Assembly: GCA_018287875.1 (NCBI GenBank)
Contig: JAGVVL010000022.1
Coordinates: forward strand, 1,054,001-1,118,000
DNA length: 64,000 bases
Direction: 5' to 3'
DNA from: Nigrospora sphaerica
Taxonomy: Eukaryota > Ascomycota > Sordariomycetes > Amphisphaeriales > Apiosporaceae
The notes beneath the pieces are model-generated. The model saw nothing but the letters and a program-made list of their open reading frames with translations, was not told the origin of the DNA and did not search any database. Made by a program: the position numbers and the translations under genes. Shown here one piece after another: positions 1-10,600 of this stretch. Numbering within the stretch: the first letter of the stretch is position 1; each line of letters starts with the position of its first letter.

Positions 1-1188
1 CCAACGGCACGAATCGCGCTAGAAACGGCGTTCTACCGCTTTGGGCAACGGCTCCAGTCAAGGGACAAGGACCATATGTTGACAGCGCGGACAGCGTTGC
101 GGCCGTACCCTCCTGGCATTGGCTACGGCTCTCTACAACCAGCGCGTACCAGACTCCAGAGAGCAGCTAGACTCCTGCCCGATATTCCGAGGCCGCAGTA
201 CCTCCCGAAGAGATACACGCCGAAGCAGGAGCCACAGAAAGACAAGGAGACAGCGGCGAAAGAGTTCGCCGCATGGCAGTCTAAGCTTCCCGACACCCAC
301 TTCGTCGTCTTTTCGGACGGATCAAAGGGACCGGGCGAGGCAGTCGGCTGGGGTTTCGCCATCTATAGAGATAGGCGGAAAATCAGCCAGGGCAAGGGCC
401 GACTAGGCCTCGCGGAGGTCTTCGACGGAGAGGCTGTCGGAGCGTGGCAGGGCCTACGCCAAGCCTATCGAATCGACCCAGGCGCGACAATCCATGTCTG
501 CCTAGATAACACGTCGGTTATCCAGGGCCTCACGGGAAGCGTACCGACGAGCTCACAAGAAGTTTTCCTTGACTTCCAGGAGCTAGCGACTATAGCGGAC
601 GTCCGCGTTCGATGGGTACCAGGCCACGAGAAGATTCAAGGAAACGAAGAGGCCGACAGGCTAGCGAAGGAAGGGGCCGCGCTCCCAGAAGTCTGCGTAA
701 CCCAGGCCACGTACGCAGGTGTAAAGCGGCTCCGGAAAACAACCATCAAGAAACAGTTCGCCACATGGTGGGGGGAAGCCTCACAGGGATGCAAGCGCTA
801 CCGAGAACTTGGATTCACTGAGGCTACCCTTAAGGCACCCAAGGGGCTGGACCTCCCTAGACAGACACTCCATAACCTCCTCGCGCTCCGATCAGGTCAC
901 GGAGACTTTGACTGGTACCACAAGAAGTTCGGGCATTCCCAGAACGACCGGTGCGCCTGCCGCATGCTGCGGACACCGGAACACCTAGTCCACTGCCGGA
1001 AAACACGAAGGCTCCGGGCCCGGTGGCCCAAATTCGACCCCGAACCGAAAACCTTGCAAGAGTACTGGCAACGGCTAGCACATGACCCGGAGAAGTTCCA
1101 GCTCTTCGTCACGCTAACGAGGTACTACGAAGACATATGCCCACCGCCGGTAGGCCGCGGAGGACGCTCCATATCAAGCAGTAGCTAG
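1..1188 (+). CDS. LINE family A ORF2, C-terminal part (RNase H and CCHC end), partial
   Basis: The frame is open from base 1, so this is the C-terminal 395 residues of a larger ORF2; the first in-frame ATG at 76 is internal. It holds the RNase H domain that removes RNA from the RNA-DNA hybrid during retrotransposition: FSDGS (first Asp) near base 313, FDGEAVGAW (Glu) near 421, CLDNTSV (Asp) near 499, and WVPGHE...EEADRLAKEG (last Asp) near 612-675. All four acidic catalytic positions are kept. A C-terminal CCHC-like motif (CACRM, then HLVHC) follows near 951-1000, as in I/Tad elements. The stop is TAG at 1186. It ends in a Ser run rather than the TSSRGNST end of the 7617-11399 copy, so the last residues have diverged. 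Confidence 0.9.
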   Translation, partial: PTARIALETAFYRFGQRLQSRDKDHMLTARTALRPYPPGIGYGSLQPARTRLQRAARLLPDIPRPQYLPKRYTPKQEPQKDKETAAKEFAAWQSKLPDTHFVVFSDGSKGPGEAVGWGFAIYRDRRKISQGKGRLGLAEVFDGEAVGAWQGLRQAYRIDPGATIHVCLDNTSVIQGLTGSVPTSSQEVFLDFQELATIADVRVRWVPGHEKIQGNEEADRLAKEGAALPEVCVTQATYAGVKRLRKTTIKKQFATWWGEASQGCKRYRELGFTEATLKAPKGLDLPRQTLHNLLALRSGHGDFDWYHKKFGHSQNDRCACRMLRTPEHLVHCRKTRRLRARWPKFDPEPKTLQEYWQRLAHDPEKFQLFVTLTRYYEDICPPPVGRGGRSISSSS

Positions 1189-1395
1189 TTGGATGGAGGT
1201 AGCGCCGGGAACGAGCTCGCACGGAGGAGCCACGGAGACGGTTTGACCAAAGGTTTGCCATTGGGCTTGACATGCAGGATATCTCGTGTACATGTAGATA
1301 GACTCTCGCACGCCAGATGCCCCTCGTGAGGCGGGACACTGTCACAGTATAGCGATAATACACCTATCTGCCTGTCTGTCTGTCTGTCGCTAGGT

Positions 1396-1553
1396 GTAAG
1401 AAGAAGGAGAAGAAGAAGAAGAAGAAGAAGAAGAAGAAGAAGAAGAAGAAGAAGAAGAAGAAGAAGAAGAAGAAGAAGAAGAAGAAGAAGAAGAAGAAGA
1501 AGAAGAAGAAGAAGAAGAAGAAGAAGAAGAAGAAGAAGAAGAAGAAGAAGAAT
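1396..1553 (+). repeat. (AAG)n microsatellite, LINE family A tail
   Basis: About 155 bases of almost uninterrupted AAG repeats directly after the family A 3' UTR. The full-length copy on the other strand carries only about seven units (7413-7433), so this tail has probably expanded by slippage. Open frames for poly-Leu, poly-Phe and poly-Ser across it are artefacts of the repeat. Confidence 0.97.
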
Positions 1554-1983
1554 ACCGGACGCTGGCTGGTGCCACACAAATCGTTTTCTTAGCTAGAATC
1601 TAGCTATTTTAAATCCTGGTTTCGAAGGCGCAGCCACTTCTTCCCTAAGGCAAGCGCCCCGGTCAGTTCTTAGCCCCAAGTGTTCACTATAAAATACGCG
1701 AGTGAGCTGGTTTAGCATAGTGAATGGAGTTTCTATATGCAGTCTATGAAGTTCCCAACGTCCAGGTTTCTTTAGAAAGGTCGAAGGCTTTCAGCCTAGT
1801 GACCCTCGTATCGGTCATGTTAATTTTCACCTAGATTTCTATTAGCACGCTTCCCCCTCGTGTTCACCTTCTTTTGAAGATGCGGCTTTCACGTGCTGGA
1901 AGCCTGGCTTTTCTTAACTAATTTCCCGATTAGTAGGTGTAACAAAGGCGTCCAGAGATGTCCATGACCCCACGGACCGTGAG
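1554..1983. other. Intergenic, nothing recognised
   Basis: No supported ORF. The stretch is moderately AT-rich with no clear homology to the rest of the window. A TATA-like CTATAAAATA at about 1687 is not placed in front of any gene I can support. Confidence 0.5.
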
Positions 1984-2082
1984 CTCCTCAGCTAGATGCC
2001 CCTCGGGAGGCCGGACACCGTCCCATTATGGCGATAATACATCTGTCTATCTGTCGCTAAGTGTAAGAAGAAGAACAATAAT
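1984..2082 (+). mobile_element. Solo 3' end of a LINE related to family A
   Basis: A short piece resembling only the last ~85 bases of family A: AGATGCCCCTCGGGAGG, then a GCGATAATACA block, TCTGTCGCTAAGTGTAAG and a short AAG tail that runs into AAT. The upstream part does not match, so this is either an extremely 5'-truncated insertion or the end of a different family with a similar 3' terminus. Extreme 5' truncation is usual for target-primed reverse transcription. Confidence 0.7.
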
Positions 2083-2709
2083 ATACAGACCCAACGCACC
2101 TACAGCAACAGCAACAAAGACGCTTACAAGCCGCTCTCTAATGCCTGTTTCGAAGAGCCTCGTGGAGCTAGAGACCTTTATGATCCCCAGCAGCCTCTCG
2201 GAATTATGCATGCGCAACCCAGCTTCAAGCGTAAGGCCGGCGACGAAATTGAGCAAGGACGTTCTAAACTCCCGGGGTTGGACACAAAGCACGAATCCAG
2301 TGGCAGAATAGCAAACAAGGTCGCACGCATGCAGACTAAAATCATCGAGTTCGCTGAAAACCAGATGGTCTTCAAATGAGTCATTCGACGCGAAATGCAT
2401 GTATAGGGCTAAAGGCATTCTTGCCACTCCAGGGGACTTCTTAAGGGTCACCTAGTTTACCCCGCACGGCCTGGCCAATGCATCACCAGTCGGGTGATGT
2501 GGCGGTTGGCATGGCTGGCCGCACCGAACACGGCCTAGTGTCCACGACGGATAGATATTACAAGGTCACATTAATTATGGATATCAGTGCAGATCCGGCG
2601 CGAGAGGTCTTCTCTACTTTATTAACCTGGCGCGTTCAGTTCATTTTTTCTTCGTTCTTCCAGGTTCCTATCCTTCGCACTGGACACAAGTGTTTTACGG
2701 ATTGCAACC
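2083..2709. other. Intergenic, upstream region of the esterase gene
   Basis: No coding frame I can support. It is presumably the promoter and 5' UTR side of the esterase gene that starts at 2710. No promoter element is clear enough to name. Confidence 0.4.
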
Positions 2710-4860
2710 ATGTCTCCATCTCGATTCTTGGCGCTTCTCCACGCTCTGTCTTTGCTCCCAGTCACATCTGCGACCCCGAGCGTATCCTCTGTTGGATCCG
2801 ACTTGCAGATCCTATTGCATAATGATCTCTATGGTAATGAACTCTCATGGAATGGTGACCGGGTCTAACCCAGCCAGGCAACCAAAGTGCGCGTGGGGAG
2901 GCCGTCATCGTGCTCCGGACAGCTAAAACCCAAGAAGATGCTGCGAACGCGTGTGCCGCAATCGGCGAGAGTCTGTGGTCGCCAACCTGCGACCTCGAGC
3001 TGAATAACTTTTTGGCCTACCTGAGCTACAGAGTAGAAAACGGCAGCGATGCGACATCCATCGACAAAATGTGGCTAAGTTCGGGTTCTGAAGGTGCATG
3101 CAGCACCATCACACCATTGGGGGAGGTTGGAAGTGCCGACTGCACCGCCCGGCTGCCCGCGCTCTGCACACAACGCGCCGCCTTGTCGTCGGTCGGTGAT
3201 ACCGACAGAAAATACCAGATCCGCGTGTCTTCCGGCGACGCCGTCTACACCGGCTATCGTGACAAACTCTCTTTCCGCTTCCTGGGTATCCGGTACGGAT
3301 CGTATTCTGAACGCTTCACATACTCTTCGCCAATCGCTGCCTCAGGCGACATATCGGCACTCGATTTCGGATCGGTTTGCCGGCAGAGGACTGCTCTTCT
3401 TGGGAGCGAAGACTGTCTGTACCTGAACATTTACACGCCCTTCTTGCCTACTTCGATAGGTGGAAAACTCAAGCCGGTTATGCTCTATATCCACGGCGGT
3501 GCATATCTCAGCGGGTCAGGATCAGACGCTGTCTTCGACGGTGGAAATCTTGCTTCTAGAGGTGATGTTGTGGTCGTAACAATTAACTACCGGTACGTGC
3601 CCTATATCCGACCTACTCTTTCTTACTGACCGCCATAGTCTCGGGACCTTCGGGTTTCTGGTGTACGGCAACGACACCGGCTTGAACGGCAACTATGGTA
3701 TTGGTGACATGGTCACGGCACTGGAGTGGGTGCAACAGAATATTGCATCATTCGGTGGCGACCCGGATCACGTCACCGTATTCGGCCAGAGCGCCGGGGC
3801 CGAAGGCATTCGAGCGCTTTTGCAGTCACCGCCCGCCGCCGGCCTTTTCTCGGCCGCCATTATGGAAAGCGATCCAAGACCGCCGGTGTACACGCGTTAC
3901 TTGACGAGGGACCAAGAAGTTGCGGCCCAGACCTTGCCCATACTGACCCTCTCTGGGTGCGCTAGTGGAGATGTAGACGCCGAGGTCGCTTGTTTGCGCA
4001 ACTACGATGCGGCTTCGTTCTTCAGTCTCGCGACTATTCCTGCAAACAATCCCGTTATCGATGGCCACTATGTCCTGTCGCCCGTAATCCCTTTCAACGG
4101 CACCGGCAACGTCAACAAGATCCCGTTGCTCATGGGCCATATGCGCGATGAAAGCGCTTCCGACTTGGCTCAGTGGCTTCAGACGGACAACCTTACGCTC
4201 TCCCTCGCTACGAACGGCTTACCAACCTCACCGGCTGCAAGCCCCAACGTTTTCCCTGTTGCACAGATGGGTAATGGTACAGCCGCTATTTGGAATGTTA
4301 CTGTGCAAGTATCAACCGAGTCGACATTTTCTTGCCTCGACCAAGCGACCGCCTATGCCGCTGCAAATACCTCTACTTTCCCCGAGGTATACTACTACCA
4401 GTTTAATCGTAGCTACCAGATCACCACATATCCCAGCGGGTTCCCAAACAAGCAGCTATGCAATGCACCCATCACCCCCACCCATCCGTACGGAGATCCA
4501 GATGGAGAGTACTACAAATGTCACAGCGGTGAAATCACGACTGTTTTTGGCACTTGGCGGCGTTTGGGCCTCCCAGAGCGGGATGCGAACGACACCCCGT
4601 TCACGCAGGCCGTCGTTGACCGGTGGTCATCGTTTGGGAGAACCTACGATCCGAATCCCGATCCCGCGTATCTCGCCATCAGAGGCTACGCGAACACCAC
4701 GTTGGAGATTGCCACTTCTAGAGCATGGGAACCCGTCACGGCGGACACTCAGACATGGAGACAGCTTCAATGGCCGAGTCGACAGGATTTATTTACCGCC
4801 AAGGAGAGATGCAACGCATTGGGCCAATCGCTCGATTACTTTCTGCAGCTGGGTGTTTAG
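2710..4860 (+). CDS. Secreted type B carboxylesterase with an N-terminal lectin-like region (3 exons)
   Basis: Exons 2710-2833, 2878-3592 and 3639-4860 give a 686-residue protein. Intron 1 (44 nt, GTAATG, CTAAC branch, CCAG) is inferred because it removes a stop and keeps the frame; intron 2 (46 nt, GTACGT, TACTGAC, CATAG) is very clear and phase 2. The first 22 residues form a signal peptide ([21 protein letters not shown]). Residues 42-130 contain a Cys-rich segment ending in LPALCTQ, resembling the end of a C-type lectin-like fold. The alpha/beta hydrolase part follows: HGGAYLSG oxyanion hole near 246, nucleophile elbow GQSAGAE near 328 and catalytic His in CHSGE near 573. By family it hydrolyses carboxylic esters outside the cell; the substrate is unknown. 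The Gln of GQSAG replaces the more common Glu. The ORF is otherwise intact. Confidence 0.88.
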
Positions 4861-4992
4861 GTCGCGCCGTAATAGTCTAGCAGACAGTAAGCAAATAAAC
4901 GGCTTTGCTACTTCCGTTTTGATCCGGGGTCCTCTAAAGAAAACAACCCCGTGTACGCCCACACACCCCCAAACAGCGACTCGCCCCTCCCT

Positions 4993-5712
4993 CTACGCCT
5001 GCCCGGCGCCGCCGCCCTCGCGCTGGGCCAGGATGTCGGCGGCGAGGGCGCGCAGGCTGTCGGCCTGGGTAATGGCGCCGAGGGTGAGCTCAACGGCCGT
5101 CTCGCGGCGGATTCAGTGGCGCAGTTCGACCGAGATGAGCGAGTCGAGGCTGTACGACTCACGGGGCGTGTTGGGCAGTACGCCGTCGTGCTTCATTATG
5201 GTCATGACCACCACCTTGGTAACAAGGGCCTCGATCAGGCCCCCAAGCGGGTCCACCCCCGCCAGGAGCCAGCTGTCGTGGTCCGTCATGAGCCGCTCTT
5301 TGGTGTTTACCGGGTGGAAGTACTGCCACTGCATATTGGGCACCGCCTGGTCGTCGACGTACAGCTTGAAGGGCGTGGCCCGGCCGCATTTGTAGAAGGG
5401 CAACGAAGCTCCCGCCACGGCCCCCTTGAAAATAGTCCGGATGTCGGCCAAAATCAGCGTCACGCCCATCGTCTGCTTCAAGATCTTGCCCAGATTGTTG
5501 TCGGGCACGTAGCCAACGTCCAGCACGATGGGCATTGAGGCGAACACGCTGTGTTGCCCGCGGGCGTTGTGCGCTCGTGTGAAAGTGTCGTAGAATCCCT
5601 ACAAGGTTGTCAGTTCTCCCATATCGAGCAGCCGCGTGGCCATGGGATGAGCGAAACCACTTACCGCCGTTCCGGCATTAGATGACCTGGCCCATATTAC
5701 TCGTTTTGGGAG
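4993..5712 (-). pseudogene. Remnant of a highly reducing polyketide synthase (KR end and ACP)
   Basis: Minus-strand piece of a PKS C-terminus. The upstream exon ends ARSSNAGTA, as at the end of a ketoreductase domain, followed by a clear 66-nt intron (5664 to 5599; GTAAGT, CTGAC, TTGTAG). The next exon runs through VLDVGYVPDNNLGKIL to an acyl carrier segment with the phosphopantetheine-site motif YSLDSLISVEL near 5130. At 5113-5115 a TGA replaces the Trp expected after VELR(N/H); a TGG to TGA change is what a C-to-T mutation on the other strand would give. Beyond it the same frame continues (ITQADSLRALAADIL) to TAG at 4993-4995, the likely true end. KS, AT, DH and ER regions are absent, so this is a relic. 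The 5' limit is approximate. Confidence 0.75.
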
Positions 5713-6587
5713 GATCGGACCATAGCAACCACCGACTGCGACATGTTGAGCCCTGGAGACATGATTTAAGTACTATGGAAAGAACGGTGTTTGTACCGGA
5801 AACTAGCTAGCCACGTCCCATACCTCGGGAGGTTGTGGCTGCTTCGCAGCAATCAATGGCGTTAAACAACTATTATTATTGGGAGCTATCCGATGGGAGT
5901 TGCGTTAAAGATCCAGCCCCCTTGATTCGTCGTGCACGGACATTAAGGATTGAGGCGATCCACCGCGTGCCAACTTCTCGCCCACCGGAACCTCCTGTTG
6001 CCAATAGGATTCATTCTGGGTCTTCCATCACATGACCCCCCATCACTTCTCCGCACGCGAAAGTCTCCATCCTCTTTCCCAATTGCAACGGTCGCATCTT
6101 AACTTAAGCGCAGGCATCACCATCACATGCCCTCCCGTCGTCCTGGGTCGGGCGAGCCCCTACGGCTTCACCGCCCTGATCCGCGACCGCGACCCTGACC
6201 GCGACTTTGGCAGCACTGCCGGGTTCTTCGCATTTGGGGCCGCTCTCGACACCGGACATCTACCCTCTAAGCGCGCTCTTTGGAAGACCTGGGGCTCCGA
6301 GCAGGGCTGTGGTCTCCCGCGTTCCCGTACCGGCTGTTGGGGTTTGTTGACTCTGGCGCTGGCACTGGCGCTGGCGTTGGTCACGATCGTGGCGGCGTCC
6401 TAGCTCAACCGCGAATACTCGCGTGCTGCCATCGTCGCCGTCGAGAAAGCCATCGTGTCTTTCTTGACACCGTCCCTCCCGCTTCCTATTGACTCACACT
6501 ACCCACTCGGCTGCTATCACTGCCGCTGGCCCTCCACTAACTGTAATCACATAACATTACCAGGTCCATTCTCTCGCCGTGTTCCTG
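5713..6587. other. Intergenic, low-complexity stretch
   Basis: No supported gene. Bases 6351-6378 are a short run of CTGGCG/CTGGCA hexamers that translates to alternating Leu-Ala, and 6178-6204 repeats CCGCGACC-like units. These are low-complexity features. Open frames across the region have no recognisable domain. Confidence 0.4.
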
Positions 6588-7122
6588 ATGGCTGACTCTG
6601 GCGCCGCGGGCCCATCGTCGTCGAAGGGTCCCCAGTACGAAGACACCTCATCCGAACTGATTAAGAAGACGCCTGTCCAAGTGATTCAGATGCCCGAAAC
6701 CGCAAACACCACGACCTGTCCGCTCCTCCACCTGTTCCGTTAGACATCGCCTTGTCTTTGCACGCCCAATACCATGTGCCCGTCCACCAGGCTTCTTTTC
6801 AGCTGCAGCTACAAAACGTAGCTCTAGCGAACGAGACCACCAAAAAGACCTTGCATCTCCACATCCCTCCCGAGCGCATCAAGAGTCTAACCCTTGTAGG
6901 CGTCGAGTCCCCAACGCTGCGAAAGAGCGAGACAGTATATCGGCTTCCCATGAAATTGAAGGCACCACTCGACTTGATCGGCCCGCAAAGTCATGGTTGT
7001 GAAAAGGGCTGGCTTGGGGTCGAGGGACACAATAACAAGCTGAAACAACTCCGCTCCCTAGCTGAGTCTCTTCATCTTACCCTGCTCTTGCCCACTGCTG
7101 CGGTGAAAAAGTCTCCACTACT
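6588..7122 (+). pseudogene. Unknown protein, 5' part, cut by a LINE insertion
   Basis: I do not recognise this gene. An ATG at 6588 opens a frame beginning MADSGAAGPSSSKG that stops at 6743, while a second frame, one base back, stays open from about 6690 through PPPVPLDIALSL and on to the LINE fragment at 7123. The change of frame matches a one-base loss, the same kind seen in several other ORFs here. Together they would give an N-terminal part of roughly 178 residues: a Ser/Gly-rich start, then a basic region (KSLTLVGVESPTL). Homology to family A begins at 7123, so the rest of the gene has been displaced or lost. A chance ORF cannot be excluded. Confidence 0.3.
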
Positions 7123-7402
7123 GGACCGTTCGCAGGGGCCTCATTCTGCCCCGTTCGCTTCCTCTTGTGAGTATAAGTGGGGGGACCTTCTTCAAGGTGG
7201 TCGGGAGGATCGTTTCCCGTCATCACCTCATCGGTGGTGTCTTCACGAGGAGGTGTAGCCATCACGATTATGGTCCCAGAGTCCATCTGGCCTCTGGGTT
7301 GGCGTTGAGGCGCCGTTGGAGGGTTGTTAAGGATTTGGCAGTAAATAGCAGGTTGGCACTAACAGTAGGTGCCAGAAAAGAATAAATAGGAAGGAAGGTT
7401 GG
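7123..7402 (-). mobile_element. LINE family A, 5' fragment (3'-truncated)
   Basis: On the minus strand this holds the family A 5' UTR (7402-7287) and the first ~55 codons of ORF1 (ATG at 7286, starting MDSGTIIVMATPP), then stops matching at GGACCGTTCGC near 7123. It abuts the tail of the complete copy next door. LINE insertions normally lose their 5' end, so a piece with the 5' end but no 3' end implies a later deletion or rearrangement. Confidence 0.85.
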
Positions 7403-7616
7403 TTACTCCCATCTTCTTCTTCTTCTTCTTCTTTGTATTATCGCCGTGTTGGGACAACGTCCCGCCTCCCAGGGGGCATCTGGCGTGCGAGAGTCTATCT
7501 ACATATCTAGATATCCCGCATATCGAGCCCAATGGCAATATTTTAGTCAAACCGTCTCCATCACTCCTCCATGCGAGTCTGTTCCCGGCGCTGGCTCTAT
7601 CTAGAATGCTATTGCC

Positions 7617-10600
7617 TCACGTAGAGTTACCTCTACTGCTTGTCGATGAAGGGCAAATGTCCTCGTAGTACTTCGTTAAGGAAACAAAGAGTTGAAACTG
7701 TTCTGGGCTGTGTATCAGCCTTCGCCAGTATTCTTGTAAGGTCTCCGGTTCGGGGTCGAACTTTGGCCATCGGGCCCGGTGCCTTCGCGTTTTGCGGCAG
7801 TAAACTAAGTGTTCTGGTGTTCGTAGCATTCGGCACGCGCATCGATCGTACCGCCCGTGTCCAAACTTCTTATGGTACCAGTCGAAGTCACCATGCCCTG
7901 ACCGGAGCGCGAGAAAGTTGTGAAGTGTTTGCCTGGGGAGATCCAGCTCCTTTGGCGTCTTGAGAGTCGCTTTAGTGAATCCGAGTTTCCGGTAGCGTTT
8001 GCAGCCCTGGGAAGCTTCCTCCCACCACTTCGCGAACTGGTCCTCGACGATCGTCTTTCGAAGTCTCTTTACGCCCGCGTAGGTAGCCTGGGAAGGGAAG
8101 CTTGTTAGCAACGATGCCCCTTCCTTCGCCAGTCTGTCGGCCTCCTCGTTGCCTTGGATCCCTTCGTGGCCTGGCACCCATCGAACGTGCACGTCGGCAA
8201 TCGTCGCTAGCTCCTGGAAGGCGAGAAAGGCTTCTTGTGAGCTTTTCGGCGCGTTTCCCGTGAGGCCCCGGATCACGGACGTATTATCTAAGCAGACGTG
8301 GATTGTCGCGCCTGGGTCCACCCGATAAGCTTGACGTAGACCTTGCCACGCTCCGGCGGCTTCGCCGTCAAAGACTTCCGCCAGGCCCAGTCGTCCTTTG
8401 TCTTGGTGTATTTTCCGTCCGTTTCTGTAGATAGCGAAGCCCCAGCCGACCGCCTCGTTAGGTCCTTTCGACCCGTCTGAGAAGACGACGAGGTGGGTAT
8501 CGGGGAGGTTCGACTGCCACGCTGCGAAGTCCATCGCCGCTGTCTTTTTGTCCTTCTGCGGCTCTTGCTCCGGCGTGTATCTCCTTGGGAGGTACTGTGG
8601 CCGCGGGAAACCAGGCAGGAGTCTGGCTGCTCTCTGAAGCCTGGTCCGCGCTGGTTGTAGAGAGCCGTAGCAGCGGCCTGGTGGGTAGGGCCGCAGCGCT
8701 GTCCGCGCGGTCAGCATGTGGTCCTTGTCCACCGATTGGAGCCGTAGTCCGAAGCGATAGAACGCCGCTTCCAGTGCGACTCGTGCCGTCGGGACCCCTG
8801 CGTCCCTATGTAGCGTGGCTGTCGGCGTTGTCCTCCATACAGGCAGAACAGACCGTATCGCTTCTCGTAAGACCCGGTCTATTTCATCCATGTGCGCTTC
8901 TTGCCGGGTTGCCACTTCCGTCTTGCGTTCTCTGATAACGATCTTTCGGGTCTTCGTCCGCCCCCCGTACCATGCCTCGGCCCCGTAGGTGAGAATGGGA
9001 AGAATGCACGTGAAGATGGCCTTCCGGAGGGCTCTTGGTGGAGGGCCTCGCTGGGTGTTGGCTAGGCTCCGAAGGTGTCGTACGGCGTTCCGCGCTTGTG
9101 CCGCTTTCCTCTTCACGTGCTTCGTGAACCGAAGCTTCGGGTCGAACCAGACGCCGAGCCATCGTACAGGCTTCTCCGAGGCGTGCACCGTGAGGCCGTG
9201 GTCTCTTGCCGAGACGCTCGGAAGTCCCTCCGGGTTCATTCCGCATGTAAAGTGGAGCAGATCACTCTTCTCCGGGTCGATCGCGACCTTGTTTTCTCGG
9301 CCCCAGTTAAGGACGTCGTTTAGGTCGTTCGATAGCTGTCGTGCATTCTCTTGGAGGGACTTGCTTTCTCGGTAAAAGCATATATCATCCGCGTATCCGA
9401 ATCGGTGTCTTGTGTCCTCGAGCAGGATATCTGCGATATATAGGAGGAAGAGGATGGGGGAGGTGGGGGAACCTTGTGGTAGACCGCATTGGATCGTCTG
9501 TGGTGCTGTTGTGACATCCTCGAGTCGAATCTGCACTTGTCTTTCTTCCATGAAGGAGCCCACGAACTTAACTAGCGGTGTGGCCCAGCCCTGTTGTCTC
9601 ATACGGAGCATAAGCCGCTTCTTAAGCGTTGCGTCGAATGCGCCTTTCACATCTAAGGTGAGAATCGAGGCTGTACGCCTAGTCTCTAGGGAGTGTTCAA
9701 TCTCGTGTGTTAAGCAGACAAGGAGGTCCGAAGCTGCTCGTGTCGGCAAGGCGCCCGCTTGTTGTGGGCTGACTACCTTATATAGGAGTGCTGTGTTAGC
9801 GATCCGCCTCGCGACGAGCCTTTCGAGGCCTTTCCCAAGACAGGAGAGGAGGGCGATCGGTCGCCAGGAGCGAGGGTTTGAGAGGTCTTTTTTATTCGGT
9901 TTCCGTAGCATCACGACCTCGGCTATTCGGAATGGGCGTGGGTGGTGGCCAATCCGTAAGCAGGCCTGGAAGAGGGATCGTATCGGCTCTTGGACGGCAT
10001 GCCAGCACGCTTTGAGTAGCCTTACCGAGATGCCATCGACTCCTGGTGAGGTGCTTTTCACCGCAATCGTGGCGGCTGTTAGCTCCTCTCTGGAGATGTG
10101 GGTGTCCCAGGGAAGGGCGCGCCGCGGTATTGTCGGGATCTCAAGAGGGTCGCCCTCGAGGTCTTCGGCGTCCGTGAACCGCTCTAGGAGGGCCTTACGG
10201 AGGGCGTGTGCCTCTTCCGTGTCTTCAATCGTCTTGTCCCCAATAACGAGCGGGGGCGATGGAATGGCCGGCTGTAGCTTATGCCATTGAACCGCCTTGT
10301 ATAGGTCTTCGTCTGACTGGATCGAGTCGATTCGCTGTCGCCAGTATCTCCGCTTCTCTTGTCTCACTACCGCGAGGAAATGTTTTCGCTCTTCGAGGTG
10401 TCTCCAATCCCCTTGGCAGTGTCTTCTTGCTCGGCGGAATGCGTCTCGGGCCTCTCGGCACGTGTCGGTCCACCATGGCGCGTCGCGACCGTCTTTGGCT
10501 GGGTGTTTCCCAACCGTTTCTAGCGCTCTTCGTAAGAGGCTTAAGATCTCCGATGCTTGTAGGTCCAGCTGGTCCGTCGTAGGTGTCGGAGGGAGTGGCG

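Larger units (their letters stand above)
1..1553 (+). mobile_element. LINE family A (Tad1/I-like), 3' end of a copy running in from the left edge
   Basis: The 3' part of a non-LTR retrotransposon: the end of ORF2 (1-1188), a 3' UTR of about 210 bases and a long AAG-type tail. The protein matches the full-length copy at 7403-13156 almost residue for residue over this stretch, and the 3' UTR carries the same block (bases 1316-1360). The sequence just before the tail, TCGCTAGGTGTAAGAA, recurs at the end of family C. The left side lies outside the window, so it is unknown whether the copy is complete. Confidence 0.9.

Noticed and set aside
1185..1579. Minus-strand ORFs rich in Leu, Phe or Ser
   Set aside because: They are the six-frame translation of the AAG microsatellite tail and have no other support.
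4148..5395. 415-codon plus-strand ORF
   Set aside because: Overlaps the esterase in another frame and then runs antisense through the PKS relic; residues are Arg/Ser/Pro-rich shadow translation.
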